64,000 bases of DNA from Bugula neritina (GCA_964035545.1 OZ037765.1:33789004-33853003); one strand, 5' to 3'; numbered from the stretch's first letter, positions 26,447 through 41,400 are shown. Notes: generated by a model not told the origin, from the letters alone. Numbers and translations: made by a program.

Positions 26447-26519
26447 GGTCCCCGTGGTGCAATGGTTAGCACACTTGCTTGCAAGCCGGAGGTCTCAGGT
26501 TCGATTCCCAGTGGAGGCA
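26447..26519 (+). repeat. tRNA-derived sequence (SINE head or tRNA pseudogene)
   Basis: It has an A box (TGGTGCAATGGTTAGCAC, with a paired GTGC/GCAC D stem) and a B box (GGTTCGATTCC) at tRNA spacing. The anticodon and T stems do not pair properly and the acceptor stem has mismatches. The 5' part resembles tRNA-Gln. It is therefore a polymerase III-type promoter relic rather than a working tRNA. Confidence 0.6.
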
Positions 26520-26593
26520 AAATTATTTTTCAGTCAGTAGGTTATATTATAAGTCATGGTTGTTTGCCAACACATTTTCTGCTTATTTCTTGC

Positions 26594-26886
26594 CTAGTAT
26601 ACCTGCCTAGTACCTGCAGAGTACCTGCCTCGTTCCTGCCTAGTACCTGCCTAGTACCTGCCTATAGTACCTGCCTATAGTACCTGCCTATAGTACCTGC
26701 CTATAGTACCTGCCTATAGTACCTGCCTATAGTACCTGCCTATAGTACCTGCCTATAGTACCTGCCTATAGTACCTGCCTATAGTACCTGCCTATAGTAC
26801 CTGCCTATAGTACCTGCCTATAGTACCTGCCTATAGTACCTGCCTATAGTACCTGCCTGGTACCTGCCTGGTACCTGCCTGGTACC
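26594..26886. repeat. Minisatellite (CTATAGTACCTGC, 13-bp unit)
   Basis: About 22 copies of TACCTGCCTATAG-type units with shorter CTAGTACCTGC variants at the left end and CTGGTACCTGC at the right. It lies 75 bases downstream of the tRNA-derived sequence. Confidence 0.9.
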
Positions 26887-27225
26887 TAGGTTAAACCTGG
26901 ACTTGTAATGAGAAATAAAACTACTGTTATCAAACCGAATTCTTATCACAACCAAACATGAACGTTCTCAATACCAAATTCAAGTTGCAAACATATACAT
27001 GCAATATAATTAAAGCTATATAATATTATAACAGAAATAGTTATAGCAAATGCATTCCAACTTAAGTAGTATATATGATATTATTATAAAAAATATATAT
27101 AATATAGAAATAATATATGGCATATAATATATTGAAAATATTCAACCCCAAAACTATAAACACTACACTAATAGATAATATACACTTAATAGATATTTAT
27201 ATATATCTTTACTGAGCTAGCAATT

Positions 27226-27430
27226 TAATTATAAATAGATATACGAGAAACATTGTTGTTTTATTACTTTATTAGGCAAAGTAATCAACTGATATTTCGG
27301 GCACCACTGTGCCCATCTTCATTCATTGTAACTCTGAAGATAGGCACAGTAGTGCCCGAAATATCAGTTGATTACTTTGCCTAATAAAGTAATAAAACAA
27401 AAATGCTTCTCTTATATCTATTTATAATAT
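27226..27430. mobile_element. Foldback MITE (about 200 bp)
   Basis: Near-perfect inverted repeat: the left arm contains GGCAAAGTAATCAACTGATA followed by TTTCGGGCA and the right arm is its reverse complement. The loop, of about 50 bases, holds a GAAGATGGGCACAGT-like segment and its partial complement. The outer AATAGATATA-GAGAA ends are also inverted. There is no coding. Confidence 0.85.
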
Positions 27431-27636
27431 ATATATATATATATATTATAGATTTATTTTTTATGTATAGTTGTACTTTTTGACAATTTGAAAATATTTT
27501 GAATGCATGACTCGTAAATACCACAGGTTATGCTTTCCATTGTTAGTAAGCTGCTTCTTCTATGAATATACTTCTTCATTTGCCGAGATGTATAAATGAT
27601 ACAGTATCATGGTGCTTAAAATTCTTATGTCAACAG

Positions 27637-30253
27637 GAAACAGATAATGATGACATCCGGGGTAAGACGAATAAAACACTACCGTCACTCTCTGATGATG
27701 GAGTACAGCTATCTGACTGCTTCCCTATAGCTGAGGGCGGTGAGAGAATTTTTGTTATATCATCAAATAAGATATTTTTTAGTGTTTAATTTCTATAAGT
27801 TTGCTGCATAGTAGAGCTTAACTTCCGCTAGTTAGATATATGACACGAAACTAATTTAGCAGCAGACAAGAATATACCAATAAATTATAGAGTATTTACA
27901 TCAGGTTTTTATATTAGAAATATTTGCTAGAAAATAGATTTGAACTTTGAACTCTACACTGCCCCATATCAAATGACGTTGCATTATTGAGAAATGTAAG
28001 CTAATCATCTTCTATCTAAATTATGTGTATTCTACTGAATACTGAAACAATTAAAACCCTTTGTAAACATTTGGATGTAGTGTTTTGTATTTCATGATAA
28101 AGTACTATACAATATCTTCCATAGTATAATAATATAGTGTAATAATATATATGATGAAAGTTGTGAGTATTTAAAGTATATAGCAGCTTTTGTCAAAACC
28201 CATGCAGATGACAAGCTATTTTCTTTGAATTTGAACATTTTTAAAAGGAAAATTTGCTCAAATCTATAGATTGATGATGCAGCACTAATCAAAGTCTTAT
28301 ATGCTTTAATACCCTTTCTGACAGTACATTACCATTTCAAGAAATTGCCATGGAAACTAATTCACTTATAGTCCATTGCATAACTTGTTAGAACAGCTTT
28401 ATTAAATGCTAAAGCAAGCTAGGCAAAGTGTAGGGATTGTTCATGTACTATGACGATACTCTTGTAATATAATTACCAATAAACTTTATTTTATTACCAA
28501 ATTATATTTAATTGTCAGTTAGTACACATTGAGGGAGAGTTTTGTTATTCAATTACTATTCAATGAGTCCTTTTATGTTAATTTTTATAGTGAAGACAAC
28601 TTCTTATAGCTAATAAATGTTTTATTGAATACATCATGCGTAGACTGAGGTCAGTACAAACCTGTGTTACAGGGGAGACAAGTTATGCTGCCAGAAACAA
28701 GATGCTGCCTTACAAATCTCCTGTACCGCGGACTAAGCTAACCAGGACTCTGCTTACTGACAATGTCAATGGTGAGTTCTGTTGAATAACATCCAGCTCT
28801 TTAATTTCCTTAACGTCCTTTATGCCCAACTTATGATTAGGAGTTGCCCTCTCCTTCAGGTATTCCCTGTGACAATATCATATAGAAATGAATCACTAAA
28901 ATTTAAAAAATTGCCTGTTCTAGGAAATATTTAGTTTGATATTAATGCCACACATACTTCAATGAATTTATTATAAAAATATATCATCATTGTGAATTTT
29001 GGCCAAAATAAATTTGAAATTGTTTTTGTCGTCACTTGTTTATTGAGCAATGCTGAGTGGCAGCTAGGGTATAATCAAATTAACCACACACGCTGCCTGT
29101 CACCTCACCACTCTGGTTAGCCGGCCAATAACATTCGATAGCCCAGACTATGCTAATAGATTCGAAGGAAACAGAGTGCCAAAATGAGGCTAGTTGATAG
29201 AAGTTGCTGTATTTACTATGTGTATACTGTAATATAATAATAATACATTTATCATATACTTGCAGACGAAAGAAAGCTTCAGGTCTACTTGGAACGGTTG
29301 CTAAGAGACAGAAGAAAACAGAGTGCCAAGATGAGGCAGCAGCTGACAGCATTTGAAAATCATCAAGACGCCAAAAAGAGGCTGTGGAGCAGAACAGATG
29401 AACTTCAGCTTAGTAGACTAAACTTACCACAGATACAGTTGGGGAAGACGACTCTGAAATCAGTTACACTAGAGGAGGTAAGTAGCTGAGTTGAGTAGAA
29501 ACAAAATCCGAGGTTTTATATAAGCAAAACTAAACCTTTTGGCATACATTAAGTCTACCGCATATATGATAGGACATCATTTGCTATATATTGCGTTGTT
29601 TTTAACAGCTTCCTGTCCCTACTTCCTGTCACTACTTCCTGTCACTACTTCCTGTTACTACTTCCTGTTACTGCTTCCTGTCACTACTTCCTGTAACTAC
29701 TTCATGTCACTACTTCCTGTAACTACTTCCTGTCACTACTTCCTCTCACTACTTCCTGTCACTACTTCCTGTTACTACTTCCTGTGAGAAATTTCCTCTC
29801 CTATTTTTGAGTTACTTTGTTTATCGTGCTGTAAGCAATGTAATGATTAGAAATGATAATTCTAATATTGCAAAACATTTTATGAATATATGACTACTAC
29901 TGCAGATTACTTTTCTATTCCCTGTTCTACAGATTTACAGAAAGCCTAAGAACCTGAAGACAGCGGAGTTCACAGTACCTCTGCTGCCAGTGATGGTAGG
30001 TGAAGACATGCAGAAGATTGTGGAGTACAACAAGCAGATATTCATCACCAGACTTCCCACAGTAGAGAGACTGACAACCAGACAAATGAGGAGGTACAAT
30101 GGGTACAAGGGTTCTCGTCTGTTGGAAGATAAGAAAGCTCTTCAAGATAAACGATTCAAAAGACTGTCAGATGCTTTGTCTGAAAGAAAAAGTGCAACAA
30201 AAATAAAATCTAGTACACCTTTCTTTATGACAAGATCTTTGACTTACATGTAA
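27637..30253 (+). CDS. Unrecognised basic helical protein, last four exons (5' end not found)
   Basis: Exons 27637-27739, 28673-28771, 29266-29477 and 29933-30253 (TAA) join in phase with GT-AG borders, giving about 245 residues. The first part is acidic and Ser-rich. The middle (YLERLLRDRRKQSAKM) and the end (RLTTRQMRRYNGYKG, KALQDKRFKRLSDALSERK) are highly basic and predicted helical. No domain I can name, no signal peptide and no membrane segment. The first exon starts after CAACAG, so there is at least one more exon upstream that I could not identify. The gene is convergent with the Roco-caspase gene. Confidence 0.72.
29611..29786. repeat. Intronic tandem repeat (CTTCCTGTCACTA, 13-bp unit)
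   Basis: Thirteen or so copies of ACTTCCTGTCACT and variants in the intron between 29477 and 29933. It sits about 130 bases from the donor, so this array is not splice-anchored. Confidence 0.9.
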
Positions 30254-30255
30254 TG

Positions 30256-30590
30256 TATACTTTATGTTATAATATTATATAATATTGTACTGTGTATTAT
30301 ATAATGTACTGTGTGTTATATAATATACTGTGTATTATATAATATACGGTGTGTCATATAATATACTGTGTATTATATAATATACTGTATTTCATATAAT
30401 ATACTGTGTATTATATAATATACTGTGTATTATATAATATACGGTGTTTCATATAATATACTGGGTGTTATAAAATATACCGTGTTTTATATTATACTGT
30501 ATTATATAATATACGGTGTTTCATATAATATACTGGGTGTTATTATATTATACTTTGTGTTATATAATACACTGTATATTATATATAACA
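30256..30590. repeat. AT-rich tandem array just past a stop codon (about 22-bp unit)
   Basis: Copies of ATAATATACTGTGTATTAT and variants begin a few bases after the TAA at 30251-30253, so they probably lie in the 3' UTR. AATAAA occurs further on near 30860. Confidence 0.85.
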
Positions 30591-30599
30591 TACATTCCA

Positions 30600-32457
30600 T
30601 TAATTCATAACATGCTGCATTTTATTATGGTACTCTATTATGCAATATATATGCTATATGTTACGTTGTGTTTATTGCTAGATATGCTAAACATGTTATT
30701 AAATTTTATTATGTTATGTTATACAATATATTATATTTTTCCACAGTATATGATATATAGTATTTTATATTACACAAGCTCAGCTTCAGTATTACAATAT
30801 GAAAATATGTTTTCTAGTTACAAGAATATATTTTTCTGTTATGTTCAATTTACTATTGAGAATAAAAAATCAGTTCACTTATCACATGAATTCCGTTATA
30901 CATAATACTATAATATGCATAATATATTAATATTACATTACATCAATATACTCTAATGTGGTATAATAGAATATAGCATTGTATTATGATACATGCTATC
31001 ATTGGCTGTGCTTGCTGACACATATACGCAGTAAATCCTGCCTTGTATATTAAAAATTAGTAAATCAACTTGAAAAATAGAAAAAGTGAAGCCGACTAAT
31101 TGTCTGTTGGAATCTAATCATAGCTGTGTTTCTACAAGCAACTCAGTGTGCACTGCGGGCAAAGGAAAAGACTCCCCAAGCTTGATGTTATTATTTGCTG
31201 AGAAATATATTCATTGCCTCAATAAGTGCTTAACAAAAATGACTTGAAGCTATAACATATTTGAGTTTATCTGATACTGTATCTCTATATAACCAGGTAT
31301 TTAGAGCCCTGAACAATGTGCAGTCTTCTCATTGTTTTGGTCAACTGTTGGTCATTATCTAGAAAACTATGTAGTGATCTCCACACTAATTTATTAACAT
31401 ATGCTGTAAAATTTGACTTAAGGCAATTTAAACATTGAAATTATGACTATATATTACCTTACATTAAAACAAACTCAGTTGAACATGAAAGGTTAGTGAA
31501 AACACTGGTTGCTGTTGTTTAAAACTTGCTGTGCTCATATTTTGTCCGATGTAAAGTTACATAAACAAACAGAATGGCGAGGGAATAAATCTTAAATAAC
31601 CATATTTTATAGCTGAAAGCTGAACATTCAACTTTTATTAAAGTTGAATTTGACACAGTTATTTGACACAGTATAATGATGTGATATACATAGTGTATCT
31701 GTTGGTTAGTAATTTGAAACATCAGGTTCTATCAGTAAAATATGGCAAATCAGGACATTATATTGTAACCAAAACACAGAATATAAAAGTAATAATACCA
31801 TAAAAAGATAATAAAATACTTTCAGTTGTTAAACAGCAGCAAAATAAAGCAGCAGAATAGAAGTGAACTACTGTTACAGGAAGTTAATACTAATATTAAA
31901 AAGTAGATCAAACAACTTGTATGATGGTGTGATTCCTATATCTATACCATTATCTGTACCTTTAGTAGTGATTACGTGAAGTACACATACAGCTGTATAT
32001 AGTTTATCTGTTCAGAGACAGGTTTATTATGTCAGTTATATGTCAAGAATAACTAGTTTAGGAATCATCTTCTCTTTAGTACCCAGTATTCCCACATAAC
32101 AGCTAGAGATATGAGTGAGTGTAGTTTGGTCTACAGCTCATTGTAAATTACATCAAGCAGCTATGAACGCCTGTTGCTTGTTAGATATAGATGAAGTATG
32201 TCTCCTATAAGATATTGTCAAATGATCCAAATACAAGAGAGAACTTCATCATGCTTCTGAACTAAGTTAGTAAATAATAATCATGACACAGCTACGATGA
32301 GTAAATGTAAAGTTTCGAGTACTTCAGGATTTAGAGAAAATAACTGGTAGTATGAGTACTTTGTATAGATTATAAAACATGGTGTTGAATAGAGCCATAT
32401 AATAGTATATACTAATACATAGTATGAAAGGTTCGCTTCTAGTAAAATCTTGTGAAA
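30600..32457. other. Convergent intergenic spacer, nothing identified
   Basis: About 1.9 kb of AT-rich sequence between two converging genes. No ORF with support and no clear repeat unit. Confidence 0.6.
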
Positions 32458-35400
32458 TCATTCTGAACTTTGCTGTCCATTGAACTTGGGGAAAAAGAAA
32501 AGTTTTCGAAAGTGGGTTAAAGTGCATTCTGGGCGGTTAGGTACGTTACAGCCAACTCTTGTGTTCCTTTTCTTTTGGAAGTACGAGATACTGACTGTTC
32601 TCACCCTGTCTTGTATCTGTGAATAATTTATAGTAACGGGAACTATATGAAGCTGTAAGTGTATTAAATTTGTTTCTCCATCAAGTATTGGATGAGCTTG
32701 AAGACTATTAGCAAATCAATGAAGCTGCAAACATCTAATAGAAATATTCAGGGAAAAGATATCTTTTAGAAACTAAAACTAATTACTAGATGTTTAAACT
32801 GAACTTATTTTTCTACTAGTTTATTGAATATCATACAGTATACACAGTGGATGAGCTAAAGTCAATTTTACAAACAAATAGATTATAAGAGCGACAGCAC
32901 TTACTATTTTGAACAGTTCATCTATATCTCTGTGACAGCTGTGTTTGTAGAATATAGCCACTAGTATTCTGATAAACCAGGTACCATACTTAAGGTGTCT
33001 GCCTGTCGTGTAGTCTGCAACAGGAAAGATAAATACAATATTCAAAGTACTATACTCAAAGTACTATACTCAAAGTATCGTACTCAAAGTGTCATACTCA
33101 AAGTGTCATACTCAAAGTATCATACTCAAAGTATCATACTCAAAGTATCATACTCAAAGTGTCATACTCAAAATATCATACTCAAAGTGTCATACTCAAA
33201 GTGTCATACTCAAAGTATCATACTCAAAGTACTATACTCAAAGTATCATACTCAAAGTATCATACTCAAAGTATCATACTCAAAGTATCATACTCAAAGT
33301 GTCATACTCAAAGTATCATACTCAAAGTATCATACTCAAAGTGTCATACTCAAAGTATTATACTCAAAGTATCATACTCAAAGTGTCATACTCAAAGTGT
33401 CATACTCAAAGTGTCATACTCAAAGTATCATACTCAAAGCAATCTTCCACAAAATAGATTATAATACTTCCTACATACTCTCTGTACTTGGCTTCACAAT
33501 GTAGAAGTCATCAGCATCTAGGTGAGTGAATCTATCAAAGTGAATATTTGGAGACGCATGTTGACCTGCAGGAGACTCAATCCCAGCTGTTGCTGAAGAT
33601 GAGGGTAACGGGTCGGTAGTTGGTGGTGAGATGGTGGCTGAACTTTGTGACTGTACAGCATTCCCAGGATCCACAGCAGCTAAAATTCAAAGGAGCAAAT
33701 TTTTGCCAGATTTCCCTGTTACACTATTTACAAGGAGTTCCTGGACATATACCGATTTAGAGAAAGAGCAGACATGTTTTTGTATAATTCCTAGTGGCTG
33801 CTGCAAAGTGATGCAGGTAAGTATAAGTTGATATTCTCATTTAGTAGTCATATTGCATGTGGTAATAAGAATCAATGACTACAAAGGTTTCACCAATAGC
33901 ATGATATAAAACTGTTATTGTCAAGGCTAACTATGGATGGGATATATACATTGTGATAAAACTGTCAAAGCTAAGTCACTCACTGCCAGAACAAGCCTGA
34001 AGAATGATGAGTTTGGGTTTTCCTCTCATGGCAGGGAATTTACTAGCAGAGAGTAAATCTTTGACGACTGACAAGTTGACAGGTTTAAGGTATTTGTCAT
34101 GGAAGATGTTTCCAGAAGTTCCGTGTGACATGATGACTAGAATGAACATGTCCAGATGCTGGTGGTCTCTGTGGGTGGTCTCTTTCCTCACTTCTGATAA
34201 TATTTCCTGTATAAATTATCTCAGGAATATTTTTATCAATCATTGATTTATGTTGCCTATTTTACACATGTCTTCCTTTGAAATGTGAAAAGAGTTATGA
34301 TTTTAGGTTGACCTATATCAACGAATATATATAGTTAGTTCATATACAAAAATAATGAAATACTCACTTCTCTGGTCAAATCAAACCACGGCCTCTCTCC
34401 TCCGGCAATAACAAACCCCATATCTTTGAACAAGGTACTAATGTTCTCGTAGTCAATACCAGAACCATGTCGGGTCATCCCAGTTATTTCACCTCCACTA
34501 TCTCGATAGAATCGTCCGTTGTTTATGATCATGGCGCGTCCTCTAACAGGGTCACTCATTTTGTACACCTGTAATCACAAATTTATTGCCATCTTTTAAG
34601 TATCACACAAAACTTTTTCAATAATGTTTAATAGCAATTCTTATGGAAGGATAACTAAATATGAATGACTATGTAAGTAATAAAAATAGTTAACAATAGT
34701 AGAAGTGTCTCACCTTTCTCTGCTCATTGAAAAGCTGCGTAATTTCCTTATTAGTTGTGGGCTTCAGTTTCATACCATTCATGTGAGCAATCAGAGGTTG
34801 AAGGTCACTTTGAGTAAAGTCAGCATATCCTTCCTCTTCCACATCAGAACATTCACTGATGTCATCATCTTCACATGAGGTTGAGACAGGCTGAGCAAAG
34901 CGCATCTTTTTTGCTGGTACTTCTAGTTCTAGAAAACAATACTCTCTGATGATAACATCTTGGAAGTAAAATGGTTCTGTAAATCGTGTAAGTGTTTGAA
35001 ACACAAAATAATTTTCGATGATATATTATCTCAGTATTGAATAATTAAATAATATCCTGTGACAGCTTATGCCAACTAAAACCATATATTATTGAGCTAG
35101 CACAGATTTATTGAATTGATCAGAACAGAAATTATGCAACTCCAGGGGGAACACTATTTAGGACTTATAGCAGTTAAAAATCTACTTGTGTTTATTGTAT
35201 AGTAATTGATGAGAAACCTTCAATGAGTGTGATATTGTTATCACAGTTCTCAAGTAAGGTAAAACTTGTTGGTTTATTACATTGCATTATGAATTAATAC
35301 GTGATTTACACAGCTAAAATATTTATAATGATTATATTGGAATAAAATATATTATACATATATATTACAGTTAATAAATAAGGATTACACTGTCTTCTAA

Positions 35401-38400
35401 TTATTATAATTTACATACCAGGAACACAGGATGCAATAAAAATCTCACCAGTTTTCAAAAGTTCAGCAACAAACTTCTTCAAATTTTCAGCTTCTTCCTT
35501 AGCCAATGACTCACCTATTGACACCAGATTAAATCAATGTGTATGAGACATTTAGAGAGGAGTAGATTATTGGAAAAACATTATAATAAACTCAGACGGA
35601 AACATAGACTCACATGGGTAGAGTAGAGCACTTGGGATCTCCTCACCATCACACAGAGTTGTTGAAGATCCACTACACAGTCTGGGACTTGGTCTGGGAT
35701 GTTTCAAGGTACGAAGACACCACGGAGGATTCAGCACTTTCTTAGGGCAAGGAAGTCCTAGCAGAAGGCAGTGAGCACAGTAGCATGTAGTGACTGGTCT
35801 AGTTGCTGTCCAAGTTTCTAGAATATGTTTAAGGATGTTGTTGTTGGTGGTGACGAGTCTCTCCCACATTCTGCTAATGTTGGCAGCATTAGATGACACG
35901 TAGAGTAACACCTTTCTAGATTTGTAGTCGTGTACCAGCTGTGTGTAGATTCCATCTTGATAGACATTGGCTCCGTTTTTCTTCACTTTCATCACAGCAA
36001 ACTCATCCGGAAACAGCTCTAGCAAGCCAACCGTCATTTGCTGGTAGACGTAGTGTGGCAGAGCGAGGCCATTGAACTGTGTTTCAACTTGAAGGAGCAG
36101 GTTTTGTGAGTGAGAGTAGGAAGTGCTGTAAGAACTTTTGGCAAACTGTGGGACAACAAAACATGGCTTTCCAGAGTTGACATGTACAGGACCATACAAC
36201 AACCGGAATGTCTGGAGCAAGCAGATAGCAACTTCAACATTCTCAGAACTGTGAAATATTGTTTTATTTTGAATCAAATAGACAAGAAGAGATTGCATCA
36301 TCAAGCCAGTGTCTGTGAAATGAGTAACAGATTCCTCAATGTCCTGCTTCTGAACAGGCATCCCATCCTCTGAATAGCACGGCCTAAACTTGTCATTTCT
36401 ACTCTGCCATACGTTAGGATCATGATGATACAAGACACAGAGAAGTTTGGTAACTTCTGAAATCTTGTGGAATATGTATGGCCGGAGAGAGCTGATCTCT
36501 TTATACCACAAGACTTTGCCGCAGTCATGCATGTATGTGAGGATTATGTCCAGCTGACGTGACTCAATTTGTTGAAGTTCGGTTCGCACGTATTTCAGTA
36601 TCTCATCAAAGGTACTGTACACAGAGGGGATAGATAGCACCTTTTCATTCACTTCTTCCCAAACCAAAGGTAAAGATTTCACAAAATGTTGACTGCTTTG
36701 AAGAAGGGACTCCTTGATCAGGTCAAACACTTCATACTTATCATCTTTCCCCACCTCATAAATGTCCTCACCAAGAAAGACTCTTCCAGTTGACTCACTG
36801 AAATGTTTGATTTGAGCAAAATCTCCACCCAATGCTTTCTCTTCCCTAATCATCTCCTCACACAGCTGATTGGAAGTTTCTAGAAAGTTCTTTTGGAGTT
36901 TCTGAAATTCCGCATTTTGAAACTTATCTTTATGTGTGAAGATAAGTTTTAGAGCACCCAGAGTTGGGTTAGCCAGATAGAGGTGAGACATGTAATCAAA
37001 GGCTAATCTTCTAACAGCTTCTCTGTGTGTTGATTTACTTGAAATCTCATCATACTGTTCCATGTTGACTACTATGACTGGAATGCAGTTCTGTCTCAGT
37101 GTCAGTTGATAAGTAATATGGTAGACCTCCTGGCCTCCCATATCAATGACACAGAGTACTGTACCATCCACCTCCACTTCTTCAACATTAAACACCTTTG
37201 TTGTCTCATCTCTCACAGCATCTGGCCCTCTGTTGGTCAGAACTCTCTTTCTGTCAGCATTCTGTAATGTTCTGATTAGACTGGTTTTTCCAGCCATCGT
37301 ATTACCCAGCACAGCTATAGTAGCAAATGGTAGACTTCTACCAGCACCTTTAGCCAAATCTGTGTAGTATTGTCTCACAGCACCTACTCCTCTCTCACAT
37401 ACTTCTGGTGGAGGAGATGTGAGAGCATTACAATAATCTACATTCAGTGTACGAAGTCGAGTTAGCTGTAGTATCTCAGGATCTAAGGATGTCATGGAGG
37501 AATTGAAGGATATATCCAGTTCCTGCAGTCTACTCAGTGTGTACACAGGAGATGGTAAACTGGTGAACTTATTTGATGATATGCCCAGTTTCTCTAACTT
37601 CTGTAGACTCTGCATGCTGTTAAATAACATACATAATAGGATATATAATAAGGAATATGACACATATAACATACACACTGTAGAAGAGAGTGCACATAGA
37701 TAATCAAATGATATAGTATTATACATGCTTTTCTTATTTGACATCAGCTTTTCTGACAAATACTTCAGTGCATGCAGGAAGTACTTCAAGTTACTTGGTT
37801 GACTGTCAGGTCAAGGTGGACAATTACTGCTAATTCCTTCTATTTAAACATTTTTCTATATTATCTAAAAGATTTTCATCTCATGGAGAAAAAACTATTG
37901 AAGACAGCTTTCACAGCCTAGTTGGCAACCTCAGAAATCATTACTAGGTTCCATGCAATTATTTTTGAACAGAACTTATAGCAGCTAGTATAATTGGATA
38001 TCAATTTCTGCAGATGTATACTTTATGCAGTAATTAGCTCATTTTCCTTGTTGAGGGATAATTCTTAATGGGGTGAACTTGCTAATAGGTCCATCATATT
38101 AATAGATAACAAAAGCCTAACCCCTTGTTCACACATTGCCGCATCGTAAACCGTAACAGCACAAACAAAATGGCGCCACTGTTACATTTTGTCAACGGGT
38201 GTTCACACATTGACGCAAAGTACAACGCTTGACGCTGAATTGTGACCAATCATAATGAGGTTAATTTTTGTCTGCAGTGACTTGGATATTATTTACAAAT
38301 TATTCGAAACATTCTTATCAAAAGATGTTATATAAATGATATTGACTAGATAAAAGGAAGTACACATGAAAAGAATCTCTCTTTTAAACATATTTGTTTT

Positions 38401-41400
38401 TAAAATAATTGTGCAAACTAATTCAAATAACGAATATTTAAGCTGTCCAAATCATTTCTAAGTGTTTGGTTTACGTGATTTTGTGATTAGAGAAAGCTAT
38501 ATTTTTAAGCTGATTTTAATTCAAACAAGCCGGATAAAAATTTTTTAATCTTTTAAAACTTTTGAATTAGTTGAATTAAATCAAAAATAAGCTATTAAAA
38601 TAAACTAGCGAAAACGTCCTTTAAATTTTAGTACCGTATCAACTCTACCCAATGGGAGCCCGCTGTGATTTTTCGAATAGAGCACTGCTTGATCAACGCA
38701 GCAGCGTATACTAGGGTACAATTCAGCCCGGATGTTAACAAAGATGGCGGATATTTGCTGTTACGGCGTACGGTGCGGCAATGTGTGAACAGGGGGTTAC
38801 TCCCCTGATGACACATTGTAATACAGTGGCCTATTGAATTGAATAGATAACAGGAGCCTTAAAGTGATGATGTAACTAAGGGTAGTGTGTGTGACATTTG
38901 CATGAACTGTTCTGGTAAATATCACACATAATAGAAAGTTGAATAAATATTTAAAAAGATGGCAGGAAACAAAATATCAGTATATCTATTCCGCTACAGG
39001 ACTTCATATAAAATATATAGTATATTGTCATCTGGCGAAAGTTATATGACTTCACTGTATCTTCTGTGATCATAATATAACATGCATGTCTTAGCAATCA
39101 CTGCCTTTTATCTTAACTGTGCATACTGTAGATAGTCAATGTATATCTATGCTAGCCTGCAGCTGACACAATCCAGCTATACATACTAACATAAGTTAGC
39201 TGAATGTACCACCTAAATAATAGCAGCACGTGGTACATGCAAGACAGCTCAGTCAATCAACACTCAACAACAACCAGTAGAGTTGAGTCACCACACAATA
39301 CAAAGTTACACCTTCTACTGATAGCTGGTCTAAGATCAGATAGCTGTGAGATAATAGACTTATATCCTTAGAGTAAACAGGTATTAGTACTGTACACACA
39401 GTAAGCTACAAACTCTGTAGCTGTCAACCAATAGAAATATCATCTCCTTAACCAATGAAAATGCAAAAAACAACTGAACAAACTGAACTGAGCAGCCTGC
39501 TGTTATAATCTAGTAAATCGACACTAAATACTAGCTAGTAGTATGAATAGTCACTAAATACTAGCTAACAGTATGAATAGTCACTAAATACTAGCTAGCA
39601 GTATGAATAGTCACTAAATACTAGCTAGCAGTATGAATAGTCACTAAATACTAGCTAGCAGTATGAATAGTCACTAAATACTAGCTAGCAGTATGAATAG
39701 TCACTAAATACTAGCTAGCAGTATGAATAGTCACTAAATACTAGCTAGCAGTATGAATAGTCACTAAATACTAGCTAGCAGTATGAATAGTCACTAAATA
39801 CTAGCTAGCAGTATGAATAGGTGGGAGTACTCTGTGTAGTGTGTATTCCTCTCACTTGCTTACCATGAGATATTATATTTATTACAGTATTATTCTACAC
39901 TATTATATAATACACACCTGTTTGGTAAAGTTGGCAGTTTACAGTCATTCATGTTCAACACTCTCAATGATTGTAAGGATGTGAATATATTGTCAAGTAG
40001 ACCTTTAGATAGCTTATTCTCTGATATATCCAATACCTCAAGATTCTCCAGTGAAGGTATGCTGTAACATAACATACAGGTATAAATACATTCTGTGAAG
40101 TTATAGAGTACAACTTACACGAGGATTAGTGTTATACGATTGTGTGCCAGTGTGGCTAGAGGAAAGAGAAGACAACACTATTGATAATAGTGAAGACTAT
40201 TTATATATTAGTACTCAATTTTACAGGTCAATACTTTATACCAGCTAAACATGGGATAATCATAGACTGAGTGAGCATTGATTAAGTTGGAAGTGATAAG
40301 TGAAGGTGTTGAATAAGTTGCAACTTCAACAGACTATCCCCAACTTGAGTGTTAACTGTAGAATCCTTTGCTATGTATGCAGACAGTTGCTGAGTTACTG
40401 ATGAGATATTATATATATTACAGTATTATTCTACACTATAATATAATACACACCTGTTTGGCAGAGTTGACAGTTTACAGCGTCTCATGTTCAACTCTCT
40501 CAATGATAGTAAGGATGTGAATATATTGTCAGGTAGATCTTCAGATAGGATATTCCCTGACATATTCAATACCTCAAGATTCTTCAGTGAAGATATGCTG
40601 TAACATAACATACAGGTATAGAAACACTCTGTAGCTCATACATACAAAGTGTGATAACAGAGTTTTAGAATATTATTATGACTCTGTATTTCTACCATCT
40701 AACCTCTAGACAACCTTGGGCATAGCAGTTGTATTATGAGTAACTATGAGGGGATAACTACTATGATGAAGAAGTAGAAAGCTCACGTTATATATAACCT
40801 AGGAACTAGTAAATCATAGACTGAGAATAAACGTAGTCAGGTAGCAGTGACTGAAAGAGTAATTAGTAAAAGTTTGAATGAGTTTTGTTTGAGCTGCAGA
40901 GTTCCTATGGCAGAGGCGGACAGAGGGCTCCATAGGGCCACTTGTGACCCTTTGCCCATTTTTCAGTGGCCCTTTTAATGCTTAAGATAAGTAAAAACTG
41001 CCATTGTTATTTTGATTAGCAGAGCAGATGTTTGGTGACAAATTACTTTATTATAATAAAGTTTATTATGTGTACAATCATGTGGCCCTTCATTTTGGCT
41101 GACCTCTGAACTTGGCCCTCGAGCAAAATAAGTTGCCCACTGCTTATGATAGGACAGTAGTATGAGAGACAGTTTAGGTTAGATTAGAGAAAAGATAACT
41201 CTAATAAACATAGAAAGTAGTTTACTATATTATATCCTAAATAGAGGGGTTTCAAACATCCCTCTAGAGGAATTTGTATTTTAAAGTTGTCTCCCCCTAA
41301 AGGTATTGGGGGCAGTCTTCATAATATATAGAAGGCCCATAAAATAAGTAGAAATGTAAGGTTTGAGTGAAGACTACTACTAGTATAAGCTTCATTTTTT

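Noticed and set aside
26447-26519. Functional tRNA gene
   Set aside because: The anticodon and T stems do not pair and the acceptor stem is mismatched, although both promoter boxes survive.
32995-33504. ORFs of Ser-Lys-Tyr-His-Thr-Gln repeats in several frames
   Set aside because: A 14-bp tandem repeat in an intron of the Roco-caspase gene.
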